From Hydrogenispora ethanolica (lineage in GTDB: Bacteria; Bacillota; UBA4882; UBA8346): a DNA stretch of 64,000 nt. The notes below the pieces were generated by a model. The model saw only the letters and a list, made by a program, of their open reading frames with translations, did not search any database and was not told the DNA's origin. Location: the NCBI RefSeq assembly GCF_004340685.1, contig NZ_SLUN01000028.1:1-64000 (forward strand). Reading direction: 5' to 3'. This document shows positions 44,150 to 52,653 of this stretch, one piece after another. The stretch's first letter is position 1; every line of letters starts with the position of its first letter. The translations under genes were made by a program, and so were the position numbers.

Positions 44150-44365
44150 ATGACAGCGGCGGAAAAACAATTTGTCGAAGCGCTGCGGGAACTGTTCGAT
44201 AGGGAACAATGTCCTTTCGGGTCCCTGGCGCATTTTTCGGACGTGCAAGTCTTATCGTTTGCCCGGAGGCTGTCTTTTTTTGATTACCCGGGCACAATGA
44301 ACGCCGAACAGTATGCGCTGGAGATCGAGAAGGCCCTCGGCTTGACGGAGCTGGATTTTAACTGA
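44150..44365 (+). CDS. Small hypothetical protein
   Basis: 71 residues: AEKQFVEALRELFDREQCPF, GSLAHFSDVQVLSFARRL, then NAEQYALEIEKALGLTELDF. Mostly helical, acidic, no membrane segment. GGAGG lies 14 bases before ATG 44150, rather far. I recognise no family; composition looks coding. Confidence 0.4.
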   Translation: MTAAEKQFVEALRELFDREQCPFGSLAHFSDVQVLSFARRLSFFDYPGTMNAEQYALEIEKALGLTELDFN

Positions 44366-44536
44366 GCTGGGGCGAGGCTTTTCTTTTCATCAGCGGCGAC
44401 TGCGCGGAGCAGGCGTTTTATGCCCCAAAAAGAAACCGTGAAGTCACTTTCTCACTTCACGGCGTCTCCGCTCCTGGTTCAGCCGGATCATGTACATGGC
44501 CAACCGATCGAGTTTAGCACCGTTTTATGGATAAGC

Positions 44537-44692
44537 CACCCACCCCAACAAAGTTGGGACAAACGAAAGGATGAAAAATGCCTAAGTGCGACCCCTTGCC
44601 CCTTAAAGGGGAAACCACAAGGCTTCGAAGCGATTTTTCTAAGTAGTCCCCCACCCCAGTATAGCTGGGGCAATCGCAAGGATGAAAATAAG
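44537..44692. repeat. Two direct copies of a 45-bp hairpin repeat
   Basis: CCACCCCAACAAAGTTGGGA plus CAAACGAAAGGATGAAAA at 44539, and CCACCCCAGTATAGCTGGGG plus CAATCGCAAGGATGAAAA at 44651. The stem bases change in a compensating way (CCCAAC/GTTGGG against CCCCAG/CTGGGG). CCCCTTAAAGGGG sits between them. Upstream, ACCGTGAAGT/ACTTCACGG (44439-44463) forms a separate stem. No gene. Confidence 0.6.
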
Positions 44693-44702
44693 CCATTTTT
44701 AT

Positions 44703-44800
44703 ACTCCCGCAGAGGCGCAAAGGCGCAGAGTTTTTAATATAATAATCCCCTCAATCATTACTATTCGTACTTTCTCTGCGTCTCCGCGTCTTGGCGGGAA
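44703..44800. repeat. CGCAGAGGCGC-type inverted repeat, copy 1
   Basis: ACTCCCGCAGAGGCGCAAAG, GCGCAGAG ... CTCTGCGTCTCCGCG, TCTTGGCGGG: the ends are inverse of each other. A second copy is at 47012-47096. Similar words are common as interspersed repeats in many bacterial genomes. Confidence 0.75.
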
Positions 44801-44869
44801 GAATATTCTTTTAGATTTTTTTTCCCTGTTGATACATGATTTATTTTCTAGAGTAGGGATCGGGTTGAG

Positions 44870-45192
44870 GAGCTGAAAGAGCTCATTTTGCGAGTGACGG
44901 ATCTCTTTTGGTGACTGAAAGAGCTTGCTCAGTCGTCCAGCGAGCTCTTTTTGTGGAAAAAGAGTTCTCTCAATCGCCCAGCAAGCTCTTTTTGTGAATA
45001 AACAAGCTTGTTTTGTGAATAAGAGAGCTCGCTCAGTCGTTCAGTAAGCTTGTTTTGTGGATAAGCGAGCTCTTTTTGTGAATAAATGAGCTCTTTTTCG
45101 CGAGAATGAGCTCGCTCGGTCGTCGAGTAAGCTCATTTTGTGGATAAGCGAGCTCTTTTTGTGAATAAGTAAGCTATTTCCGTGGATAAACG
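44870..45192. repeat. 21-bp tandem array B (about 15 units)
   Basis: Successive 21-base units such as AAGCTCTTTTTGTGAATAAA, GAGCTCTTTTTGTGGATAAG and a divergent sub-type GAGCTCGCTCAGTCGTTCAG. The two sub-types alternate irregularly. One or two units are 20 bases. Stops interrupt every plus frame; the minus strand has short runs of a seven-residue repeat (LIHKKSS, FIHKKSS). Period matches array A at 18432 but the sequence does not. The flanking 45193-45340 holds nothing. Confidence 0.85.
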
Positions 45193-45340
45193 GTTCCGTT
45201 GAATGGGGTTAATGAATTTTGGCTGTGGATAAGTCGGGAAAGTGCAGATCCATGCAACGAAAACTTGATGGTTCAGGGAGAGCTGGCGGGAATTCGGCAT
45301 TACCGGTCAACGGTAAACGGGCGGCGCAACGTGGCCCATG

Positions 45341-45374
45341 CAAACGGCCGGCGTCCCCCGACGCCGGCCGTTTG
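45341..45374. terminator. Very strong hairpin downstream of the VOC gene
   Basis: CAAACGGCCGGCGTC, CCCC loop, exact inverse. There is no T-run, but it lies 26 bases past the leftward VOC stop and is the likely transcript end. Confidence 0.6.
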
Positions 45375-45399
45375 GTTTCGAGAGAAACGGATTAACCGC

Positions 45400-45807
45400 T
45401 CAGCTTTTGCTCTGAAGCGAATTCGGATCCATCTGCATAAACTCGATCCGGTTGTCATCCGGGTCGCGGACCCAACATTGATAGTTGCCGTCCTTGCCCT
45501 GCTTGGGCTCGACATCCAGGGTCAAGCCTTTGGCGCGGAGCCGGTCGGCGATGGCGTGAATGTCATCCACTTCCAGGCAGAGATGGGAATAGGTCAATCC
45601 AGGCGCGTTGCCCCTGGATAACGCTTCCTTGGCGTAGAATAACTCAATGAACTGGCCCTGGCGGATCTTAATATACTCGATCCACGGATTGCCATGGTCA
45701 TCCCGGATTTCAAACACCTTTTGAAAACCCAGCACGTCACAGTAAAACTGGAGCGATTTCGACATGTCCGTTACATTAAAAGCTACGTGCGCGATTCCTT
45801 TAATCAT
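45400..45807 (-). CDS. VOC-family (glyoxalase/dioxygenase-fold) protein
   Basis: 135 residues, two beta-alpha-beta-beta-beta modules: IAHVAFNVTDMSKSLQFYCD with VLGFQ, then YSHLCLEVDDIHAIADRLRA and CWVRDPDDNRIEFMQMD. The metal ligands His7, Glu (FIELF), His (YSHLC) and Glu (IEFMQ) are all present, so it should bind a divalent metal like glyoxalase I or fosfomycin-resistance proteins. Substrate not predictable. Confidence 0.88.
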   Translation of the reverse strand: MIKGIAHVAFNVTDMSKSLQFYCDVLGFQKVFEIRDDHGNPWIEYIKIRQGQFIELFYAKEALSRGNAPGLTYSHLCLEVDDIHAIADRLRAKGLTLDVEPKQGKDGNYQCWVRDPDDNRIEFMQMDPNSLQSKS

Positions 45808-45902
45808 CAGCGAGCCTCCATTTGATGGAATTGTTATTCTTAGTTTACCACGAAACGGTACGGTGAACCAATAGCCTGGTATGACCGGTTAATTCATTTT
45901 TG

Positions 45903-46035
45903 TTACGCCGAGTCCCTCAGCTGTGGCGGGGACAAAGGGATCCGGATGCAGACGGAGGTGCCGAACCCCGCTTGCTCCGGATCTGCAGGCTGCAGTCCTC
46001 ACCGTAGGTCAGCTTCAACCGTTTGTTGGTATTGG
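45903..46035 (-). pseudogene. Fragment of a sensor histidine kinase C-terminus
   Basis: The minus strand reads NTNKRLKLTYGEDCSLQIRS KRG and, after one lost base, FGTSVCIRIPLSPPQLRDSA then TAA. This is the end of the ATPase domain of YesM/LytS-type histidine kinases (N-box-distal GLxNxxxRL...YG...G-G-T-x-V-x-I-x-I-P). Nothing upstream restores the rest of the kinase. The remaining DNA up to 46300 shows no gene. Confidence 0.6.
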
Positions 46036-46300
46036 ACGGGACGGTTATCGGGAGTATTGGAGCGACGCTCTGACTCCGGCAGTAAGCGCCGGAGTTGCTT
46101 ATGAGAAAAAACCCCGCGTAAGGACTGCCAGAAAGCCAATGGCCGGGCTGCCGACGCCGCCATTGCAACCGGATTCCAAATGGTTTAGAATGGAAGTATG
46201 TTGGCACGGCGTTGAATAACCTGGTTTGATGACAGGTTGAGGTTGGGAAAGTTCATACGATAAATCGCTAAATCGATCGGTTTGGAGCGGATGGTAGCGG

Positions 46301-46738
46301 ATGATGAAGATGGAACGAGTAGCAGTAGACCGGGAACATTTGCTGGCGGAACTAACCGCATATTATCAACCCCAAGCCAAGGTGCGCTTCGGTTATTTGT
46401 TCGGTTCCTACGCCGCAGCGCGGAACGGCCCGGGCAGTGACATCGATATCGGAGTCTACCTGAGCGACGCTGACCCGGAATCCATGCTTAAATATAAGAT
46501 CGCCGAAATCGCACAGCTTCAGGAGCGATTTAAACGAACCGTCGATCTGGTGCTCATCAACCAAGCCCCGCCGTTATTGCGGCACGAAATTTTCAAGCGC
46601 GGCATCCTGTTTAAAGATGGGGACCGGCCGTTCTTGGTGGAGTACCGGACCGCCAGTTTCTATCAATATCTGGATCAGACCTATATCATCAACCGCTATT
46701 TTGAAATGAATAAAGCAAGGCTCCTGGAGGATAACTAA
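46301..46738 (+). CDS. MNT-type nucleotidyltransferase (MntA-like antitoxin), partner missing
   Basis: 145 residues. GYLFGSYAAARNGPGSDIDI with GVYL is the minimal nucleotidyltransferase core (G-S-x9-D-x-D), and RTVDLVLINQAPPLLRHEIF with KRGILF follows, exactly as in MntA antitoxins that AMPylate a HEPN RNase toxin. The HEPN gene usually starts at the antitoxin stop. Here a mobile repeat sits at that stop; beyond it ATGGTAAGCCTGAGC opens like a HEPN start but stops after seven codons. So the pair is broken or the antitoxin is an orphan. Confidence 0.8.
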   Translation: MMKMERVAVDREHLLAELTAYYQPQAKVRFGYLFGSYAAARNGPGSDIDIGVYLSDADPESMLKYKIAEIAQLQERFKRTVDLVLINQAPPLLRHEIFKRGILFKDGDRPFLVEYRTASFYQYLDQTYIINRYFEMNKARLLEDN

Positions 46739-46865
46739 AAGCCATGTGATAAAGTCCTCAAATTCGGAAATCATCCTTTCAATGGACTAAAAAACGACTT
46801 TATCACTTGCTTTTCTGAGCTTTTGTGTTCACCCTGGCCTTCGGACAGGGTTTATCACAACGCTT
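46737..46865 (+). mobile_element. Two-hairpin small mobile element, copy B
   Basis: 129 bp, AAAAGCCATGTGATAAAGTC ... TTTATCACAACGCTT, flanked by CT on both sides (46735-46736 and 46866-46867). Inserted at the stop codon of the MNT gene: the stop is TAA both with the element and in the reconstructed empty site. About 90 percent like copy A by eye. Confidence 0.85.
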
Positions 46866-47011
46866 CTAAATGGTAAGCCTGAGCATTCTTTGAAGCGTGT
46901 CGGCCGGGCGTCCGCCGTCCGAACGACGTGGTTTTGGCCCGTGAGGCGGGATTCTCCGACGCGGACTCGTCAAAGTCAAAAATAAAACGAAAGTGAGTTT
47001 TACGATTTATT

Positions 47012-47096
47012 ACTCCCGCAGAGGCGCAAAGGCGCAGAGTTTAGTCGCATAAAATCAACAACCCTTTCTCATTTTTCTCAGCGTCTCAGCGGAGAA
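47012..47096. repeat. CGCAGAGGCGC-type inverted repeat, copy 2
   Basis: ACTCCCGCAGAGGCGCAAAG, GCGCAGAG at the left is identical to the copy at 44703; the right arm is TCAGCGTCTCAGCGGAG. The rest of 46870-47140 shows nothing else. Confidence 0.7.
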
Positions 47097-47144
47097 TGAA
47101 TGGATGGGACTTTGACGTACCCCTGGATTCTCCGACGACGGAAG

Positions 47145-47173
47145 TTGACGGGCGCCGAAATATATATTATACT
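47145..47173 (+). promoter_or_regulatory. SigA promoter of ileS
   Basis: TTGACG (47145-47150), 17 bases, TATACT (47168-47173). Transcription would start near 47180, just before the T-box leader. Confidence 0.75.
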
Positions 47174-47211
47174 TAGAATGTTTTAGCATGATTTTCATGA
47201 CTTGCAAAGGC

Positions 47212-47457
47212 GTTGAAGGAGAAGAGTACTGTTTCAGACGGAAGCTGCAGAGAGCCGGGGTAGGTGAGAGCCGGCGCTGGACCGGGAAACGGGAAGATCG
47301 CTCCGGAGCCGCGTTCCGAAAGGTAGCTTTTAGAACCGTGTAGGAATGGCCGGGATGCCGCCGTTAACGGCAATGAGCGGAAGAGCGTTTGACTCTTCAA
47401 GCTGGGTGGTACCACGGGTAAAGTGACTCGTCCCTATTGACAGGGGCGGGTTTTTTA
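47212..47457 (+). ncRNA. T-box leader (tRNA-Ile) of ileS
   Basis: Stem I opens GGAG (47218-47221) and closes CTCC (47301-47304), with AGAGTA and AG-rich bulges. The specifier loop GGAAGATCGC places ATC (47297-47299), an isoleucine codon. The T-box AAGCTGGGTGGTACCACGGG at 47399-47418 has TGGT, whose T pairs with the A discriminator expected for tRNA-Ile. A terminator CGTCCCT/AGGGGCG plus six T follows (47428-47456). Uncharged tRNA-Ile would let transcription continue into ileS. Confidence 0.95.
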
Positions 47458-47513
47458 TTTGTACCCTATGGTTTGCGCGTTATTGAAGCAAAAGGATTGA
47501 AAGGAGTAATCCG

Positions 47514-50500
47514 ATGGGCAAGTTTTGGGACGTTGAGACCAAAGTTCCCGTGAACCAACGGGAAGAAACGATGTTGCAAAAATGGCAAGCGGAAAAGATC
47601 ATCGAACGGAGCGTGAGCGAGCGCGAGGGCGCGCCCCGGTTTATTTTCTACGAAGGACCGCCGACCGCCAACGGCAAACCCGGCATTCACCATGTTTTGG
47701 CCCGGACCCTGAAGGATACGGTCTGCCGTTATCAGACCATGCAAGGGTATCAAGTGAACCGCAAAGCCGGCTGGGATACCCACGGCCTTCCGGTCGAGCT
47801 GGAAGTCGAGAAGCAGTTGGGCTTCTCCTCCAAACAACAGATCGAGGCTTACGGCATCGAAGGCTTCAACACCAAATGCCGCGAGTCCGTCTTCACCTAC
47901 GAGCGGGAATGGCGCCGGATGACCGAGCGGATCGGTTACTGGATCGACATGGACCATCCCTATATCACGCTCGATAACAACTATATCGAGTCGGTCTGGT
48001 GGATCCTCAAACGCTTCTTCGATGAAGGAATGATCTACGAGGGCCACAAGATCATGCCTTACTGCCCGCGCTGCGGAACGCCGCTGGCCTCCCACGAGGT
48101 CTCGCTGGGCTATAAGGACGAGACCATCGATTCGATTTATATCCGGATGAAAGCCGCCGACCGGCCGGACGAATACTTCCTGGTCTGGACCACCACGCCC
48201 TGGACCTTGCCGTCCAACGTGGCCCTGGCGGTCAATCCCGAATTCACCTATGTCCGGGCCCGCCGCCCCGAGGACGAGGCCGTCTATATCCTGGTCCGGG
48301 AGCGGGTCGAGGCCGTCCTGGGCAAAGAAGCGGAGATCCTGGAGGAATTCAAAGGCGAGGCGCTCTTGGGCCGGGCGTACGAACAGTTTTTGCCGTTCAT
48401 CCGGACTGATTCCGCGACCGCTTTCAAAGTTTATGGCGCCGATTTTGTCTCCACCGAGGATGGCACGGGCATTGTCCATATCGCTCCGGCCTTCGGCGAG
48501 GACGACTATCAGTTGGGCAAGAAATATGATCTGCCGGTGCTCCAGCCCGTCGACAAAGAGGGCAAATTCACGGCCGTCATCACGCCGTGGGCCGGACGGT
48601 TCGTCCGGGAGGCCGATAAGGACATTACCCGCTACCTGAAGGCCGAGGGGAAACTCTTCTCCAAAGAGCGGCTGACACACTCGTACCCCTATTGCTGGCG
48701 CTGCGACACCTCGCTGCTTTATTACGCGCGGAAATCGTGGTATATCGCGACCACCAAATATAAAGAGCGGCTGATCGCCGCCAACCAAAAAGTAAACTGG
48801 TTCCCGGAGCATGTCGGGAAGGGCCGCTTCGGCAACTGGCTGGAGAACATGATCGACTGGGCGATCTCGCGGGACCGCTACTGGGGGACGCCGCTCAACA
48901 TCTGGCGCTGCGAAACCTGTAACAAACTGACCAGCGTCGGATCCCGGCAAGAACTGGCCGAACGGGCCATCGAACCGGTCGACCCGGCTGCCATCGAGCT
49001 GCACCGGCCCTATATCGACGATGTCCATCTCCGCTGCGAATGCGGCGGCCGGATGACCCGCACCACCGAGGTGATCGACTGCTGGTTCGATTCGGGCTCG
49101 ATGCCGGTGGCACAGTGGCATTACCCCTTCGAGCACCAGGATGATTTCGACCAGCTGTTCCCGGCGGATTTTATCTGCGAGGGGATCGACCAGACCCGGG
49201 GCTGGTTCTATTCGCTGCTGGCGATCGGGGCGTTCCTCTTCGGCGAGCCGCCCTATAAGAACGTGCTCGTCAACGACCTGCTGCTCGACAAGAACGGCCA
49301 AAAGATGTCCAAGACGCGCGGCAACGCGGTGGATCCATGGCAGATGCTGGAGAAGTACGGCGCCGACGCCACCCGCTGGTACCTGCTGGCGGTTTCGCCG
49401 CCCTGGACGCCGACCCGCTTCGACGAGGACGGCTTGAAGGACGTTTCGGCCAAGTTCTTCGGGACGCTTCAGAATGTCTATTCGTTCTTTACCTTATACG
49501 CCAACATTGACGGGGCCGATCCGGCCAGTTACCGGATTCCCGAAGCGGAGCGGCCGGAGATCGACCGCTGGATCCTCTCCAAGCTGAATTCGCTGATTGC
49601 GGAAGTCCGGGAGGATATGAAGGAGTACGACCTGACCCGGGTGGTCCGGGCGATCCAGAGCTTCCTCATCGACGAGGTCTCCAACTGGTATGTGCGGCGG
49701 ACCCGGGACCGTTTCTGGGCGTCGGCGATGGACCGCGATAAGCAGGCGGTTTACCGGACGCTCTGGGAAGTATTGCTGGCGGTGGTCAAATTGATGGCGC
49801 CGTTCGCGCCGTTCCTGGCCGACGAGATTTACCGCAATCTGATCCAAGGCGCGCCGGGCGCCAAAGATTCGGTTCACTTGGAGCTGTATCCCGAGGCGAA
49901 CCTTTCGCTGATCGACAAGACGCTGGAAGAGCATATGGGCTTGGTGATCGATCTGGTCTCGCTGGGCCGGGCCGCCCGGAACAAGGTCCAGATCAAGGTG
50001 CGGCAGCCGCTCGCGACGATGCTGGTGGACCGGAAACACCAGTCCGAGTTGACGCCTATGGCGGAGCTGGTCAAGGAAGAGCTGAACCTCAAGACGCTGG
50101 AGTTCATCGACGCCCCCGACGCTTATGTGGTCTATACGGTGAAACCCAACTTCCCGGTGTTGGGGCCGAAATACGGCAAGCTGCTCGGAGCCATCGGCGC
50201 GGCGCTGGGGAAGAGCGACGCGGCGACGCTCGTCAAGGAGTTGCGCGGTAGCGGAGTGATCAAGCTCGATGCCAACGGTACGGAAGTGATCCTGGGCCAG
50301 GAGGATCTGGAAGTGCGGGTCCAGGATCGGGAAGGCTTCGCGGTGGAGATGGATCACGGCCGCTATATCGTGCTCAACTTGCAGTTGGATCAGGCTTTGA
50401 TCGAGGAAGGCCTGGCCCGGGAGGTCGTTTCCAAAGTGCAAAATATGCGCAAGACTCAAGGACTGGAGATGACCGACCGGATCCGGCTGAGCTTTGTCAG

Positions 50501-50666
50501 TGACGACGAGGTGGCCGCGGCCATGGAGCATTTCCGGGAGTATGTCATGGCGGAGACGCTGGCCTTGGTGCTCGAGCGGCAGCCGGCGGCGACCGGCAAG
50601 TTTGAAAAATGGGATATCAACGGCCATCCGGCGGAGATCCGGGTGGAACGGCAAGCGCAAGCGTAG
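47514..50666 (+). CDS. ileS: Isoleucyl-tRNA synthetase, eukaryote-like (IleRS2) type
   Basis: 1050 residues. Class I signature as GPPTANGKPGIHH (HIGH equivalent GIHH 57-60) and KMSKTRG (597-603). CP1 editing domain in the middle (WTTTPWTLPSNVALAVNP, GTGIVHIAPAFGEDDY). A Cys set (CPRCG at about 183, later CETC and CECGG) could hold zinc. Length over 1000 and the GIHH-type motif place it in the IleRS2 group, which is often insensitive to mupirocin. Good RBS AAAGGAG. Controlled by the T-box upstream; no other gene in the operon. Confidence 0.96.
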   Translation: MGKFWDVETKVPVNQREETMLQKWQAEKIIERSVSEREGAPRFIFYEGPPTANGKPGIHHVLARTLKDTVCRYQTMQGYQVNRKAGWDTHGLPVELEVEKQLGFSSKQQIEAYGIEGFNTKCRESVFTYEREWRRMTERIGYWIDMDHPYITLDNNYIESVWWILKRFFDEGMIYEGHKIMPYCPRCGTPLASHEVSLGYKDETIDSIYIRMKAADRPDEYFLVWTTTPWTLPSNVALAVNPEFTYVRARRPEDEAVYILVRERVEAVLGKEAEILEEFKGEALLGRAYEQFLPFIRTDSATAFKVYGADFVSTEDGTGIVHIAPAFGEDDYQLGKKYDLPVLQPVDKEGKFTAVITPWAGRFVREADKDITRYLKAEGKLFSKERLTHSYPYCWRCDTSLLYYARKSWYIATTKYKERLIAANQKVNWFPEHVGKGRFGNWLENMIDWAISRDRYWGTPLNIWRCETCNKLTSVGSRQELAERAIEPVDPAAIELHRPYIDDVHLRCECGGRMTRTTEVIDCWFDSGSMPVAQWHYPFEHQDDFDQLFPADFICEGIDQTRGWFYSLLAIGAFLFGEPPYKNVLVNDLLLDKNGQKMSKTRGNAVDPWQMLEKYGADATRWYLLAVSPPWTPTRFDEDGLKDVSAKFFGTLQNVYSFFTLYANIDGADPASYRIPEAERPEIDRWILSKLNSLIAEVREDMKEYDLTRVVRAIQSFLIDEVSNWYVRRTRDRFWASAMDRDKQAVYRTLWEVLLAVVKLMAPFAPFLADEIYRNLIQGAPGAKDSVHLELYPEANLSLIDKTLEEHMGLVIDLVSLGRAARNKVQIKVRQPLATMLVDRKHQSELTPMAELVKEELNLKTLEFIDAPDAYVVYTVKPNFPVLGPKYGKLLGAIGAALGKSDAATLVKELRGSGVIKLDANGTEVILGQEDLEVRVQDREGFAVEMDHGRYIVLNLQLDQALIEEGLAREVVSKVQNMRKTQGLEMTDRIRLSFVSDDEVAAAMEHFREYVMAETLALVLERQPAATGKFEKWDINGHPAEIRVERQAQA

Positions 50667-50688
50667 GAAAGAGGTCATCAAAATTGGG

Positions 50689-50716
50689 AAAGAGGCCGGT
50701 TGGTTCGGCCTCTTTC
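50689..50716 (+). terminator. Hairpin after ileS
   Basis: GAAAGAGGCC/GGCCTCTTTC, no T-run afterwards, 23 bases past the stop. Probable 3' end of the ileS message, perhaps together with the next stem. Confidence 0.5.
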
Positions 50717-50758
50717 CGGTGTGTTCGGTAGTTCCATAGCTGATTCTTGAACGCATCC

Positions 50759-50793
50759 AAAAAAGCGACACCTGGGAATACCAGGTGTCGCTT
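50759..50793 (-). terminator. Terminator of speD
   Basis: Minus strand: AAGCGACACCTGG, five-base loop, CCAGGTGTCGCTT, then six U. It lies 25 bases past the speD stop. Confidence 0.9.
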
Positions 50794-50818
50794 GATCGTA
50801 TTTCGGTTCATTGCGAGA

Positions 50819-51199
50819 TTAAGAAGCGTTTACCGCGAACTCTTCATCTGGCAGACCGCGCCGGACCACCATCTGATGGACGGTCTCCGGTTCGAGAGAT
50901 TCCTTCAGAAACTCGATGGCTTTCTGCGTCATACCGCCGCCGCACGTATACACATCGATCGCGGCGAAACCCCGTTCGGGATAAGTATGAATCGAGATAT
51001 GACTCTCCGAAAGCAAAAGGAGACCGGTAAATCCTTGCGGTTCAAACTTAAAAGACTCCTCCCCGAGGACTGTCATTTTGGCGCTGCTTGCGGCCTTCCG
51101 CAAACAATTCATCAGGAACTCTGCATCATTGAGCTTTTCGAACCGGCAGCCCCAAAAGTCTGCCAGAACGTGAGCACCTACAGTATCAAAAGTTTCCAT
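50819..51199 (-). CDS. speD: S-adenosylmethionine decarboxylase proenzyme
   Basis: 126 residues, the short prokaryotic AdoMetDC. It supplies decarboxylated SAM for spermidine synthesis. The self-cleavage site is LSESHISIHTYPE: cleavage before Ser66 creates the pyruvoyl group. Cys and His of the active site are in YTCGGG and IHTYPE. Start ATG 51199 with AAGGGG nine bases upstream; a TTG nine bases earlier is less likely. Preceded by a clean promoter at 51387-51415 and a leader of about 180 bases. No speE in the window. Confidence 0.95.
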   Translation of the reverse strand: METFDTVGAHVLADFWGCRFEKLNDAEFLMNCLRKAASSAKMTVLGEESFKFEPQGFTGLLLLSESHISIHTYPERGFAAIDVYTCGGGMTQKAIEFLKESLEPETVHQMVVRRGLPDEEFAVNAS

Positions 51200-51386
51200 T
51201 CCCCTCAACCCCTTCTTCGAAGTATCTTCTGGTCAGGAAGAATAATTTTGACCCATAAGCACCCTGATTTCCCTTTACCCGATGATGCACTACGGCTCGC
51301 CTCGGGATATATGTTAGATCAGGAGTATGAACTTGTGGACTGGAACGAGAATTCTCACGCTCCCCGCTTATTTTACAAACAAACCT

Positions 51387-51415
51387 ATAATAGCAAAAAT
51401 CGGGGGGGCTGTCAA
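51387..51415 (-). promoter_or_regulatory. SigA promoter of speD
   Basis: On the minus strand TTGACA, 17 bases, TATTAT. Transcription would start near 51380, giving about 180 untranslated bases before ATG 51199. I cannot assign that leader to a known riboswitch. 51416-51736 otherwise holds no gene. Confidence 0.75.
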
Positions 51416-51736
51416 TCATATGACGCAACATTTTCGAGTCGCGCTTCTCAGAATAAATTGGATAATTGACCAGCTAAAATGCTTTAAATTTTTTCGCGCC
51501 CGGAACCGCTCCGATCCTTCCGGGCAGAAATCGCAGGAAAACGCGACCTTCGCCCGGGCAGAACGGCACGGTGCGCGCAACGGTCACGCTGCTTTTGGTT
51601 CCATTTTCCAGATGAACCGGAGCTTCCCGCCGGATTCCGGTACTGCGGCGCCGGCAGGCTGAATATCTTTGGAACGAGAGGCGCCGCGTTGCGGAGAAGG
51701 CTGTGCCGGCGCTTGGGAGAAGGAAAGAAAGGCGGT

Positions 51737-52468
51737 ATGGTATTGGCTCGAAGGCGGCTCTTCGTTCTATGGTTGCGGGGCGATCATCTGTATTGGATGG
51801 TAGTGGGTCTCAGTCTTTTGGTGGGGGTGTGGCTATACTCCCAACCGGCGATCTGGACCAACCTGCCTTTATCCGGACTGGTTTCCGGCAAAAAAGTGGC
51901 CATCGACGCCGGCCATGGCGGCGACGATCCAGGCGCCCGCTCCCGGGAGGGATTGCTTGAGAAAGAGTTGAATCTGGATATCGCGTTGCGTTTGAAACGT
52001 TTCCTGTCACGGGTCAATGTGTATTGCGTGATGATTCGCGAGACCGACTGCGACTTCAGCGAGGGGCCGGAACAGTTGCGCCACCAAAAACGGCAGGACT
52101 TGATCAATCGGGTCCGGATGGCCGGGCAAAGCGGCGCGGATATTTACCTGTCGCTGCATGCCAACAGCTTTCCCGAGAGCCGCTACCGGGGCGCCCAAAC
52201 TTTTTACGGACCGGGTAACCCCGATTCCCGGCGTTTAGCCGAAGCCATCCAGAAGCAACTGGTCGGGCGGCTCGGCCCCAACAACCGGCGGGCCAAACCG
52301 GGTAATTTCCGGGTTCTGCAAGACAGCCGGATGCCGGCGGCCATCATTGAAGTGGGTTTCCTTTCCAACCCCGAGGAGGCGGCGCTCCTCGGCCGGCCGG
52401 AATATCGCGAACGGGTGGCCGAGGCGATTTGCCAGGGCGTGATCGACTATTTCAGCGGCAGGGGATGA
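51737..52468 (+). CDS. cwlD: N-acetylmuramoyl-L-alanine amidase, CwlD-type
   Basis: 243 residues. One N-terminal membrane segment (YWMVVGLSLLVGVWLYS), then an Amidase_3 domain: KVAIDAGHGGDDPGA (zinc His60), LLEKELNLDIA (zinc Glu75), IYLSLHANSFPES (zinc His) and AAIIEVGFLSNPEEA (catalytic Glu). Size and membrane anchor match CwlD, which with PdaA makes the muramic lactam of spore cortex. ATG 51737 is preferred over upstream starts because of AAAGGCGG nearby. Consistent with the other sporulation genes here. Confidence 0.85.
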   Translation: MVLARRRLFVLWLRGDHLYWMVVGLSLLVGVWLYSQPAIWTNLPLSGLVSGKKVAIDAGHGGDDPGARSREGLLEKELNLDIALRLKRFLSRVNVYCVMIRETDCDFSEGPEQLRHQKRQDLINRVRMAGQSGADIYLSLHANSFPESRYRGAQTFYGPGNPDSRRLAEAIQKQLVGRLGPNNRRAKPGNFRVLQDSRMPAAIIEVGFLSNPEEAALLGRPEYRERVAEAICQGVIDYFSGRG

Positions 52469-52653
52469 GCATATCCTGATTCCTGATCCAGAATACCAGA
52501 ATAAAAATCGCGCCCGGGATGGACGGCTCCTTTTATTGAAGGAAGAATACCTTCGGCCACAACAGGAATTTTCAAAGAAGAGGCGAAAATAATATGGAGA
52601 AGTACTTGGCTCCGGCCAAGCACGGATCTTAATCTTACATGAGGCGAAGCGGA

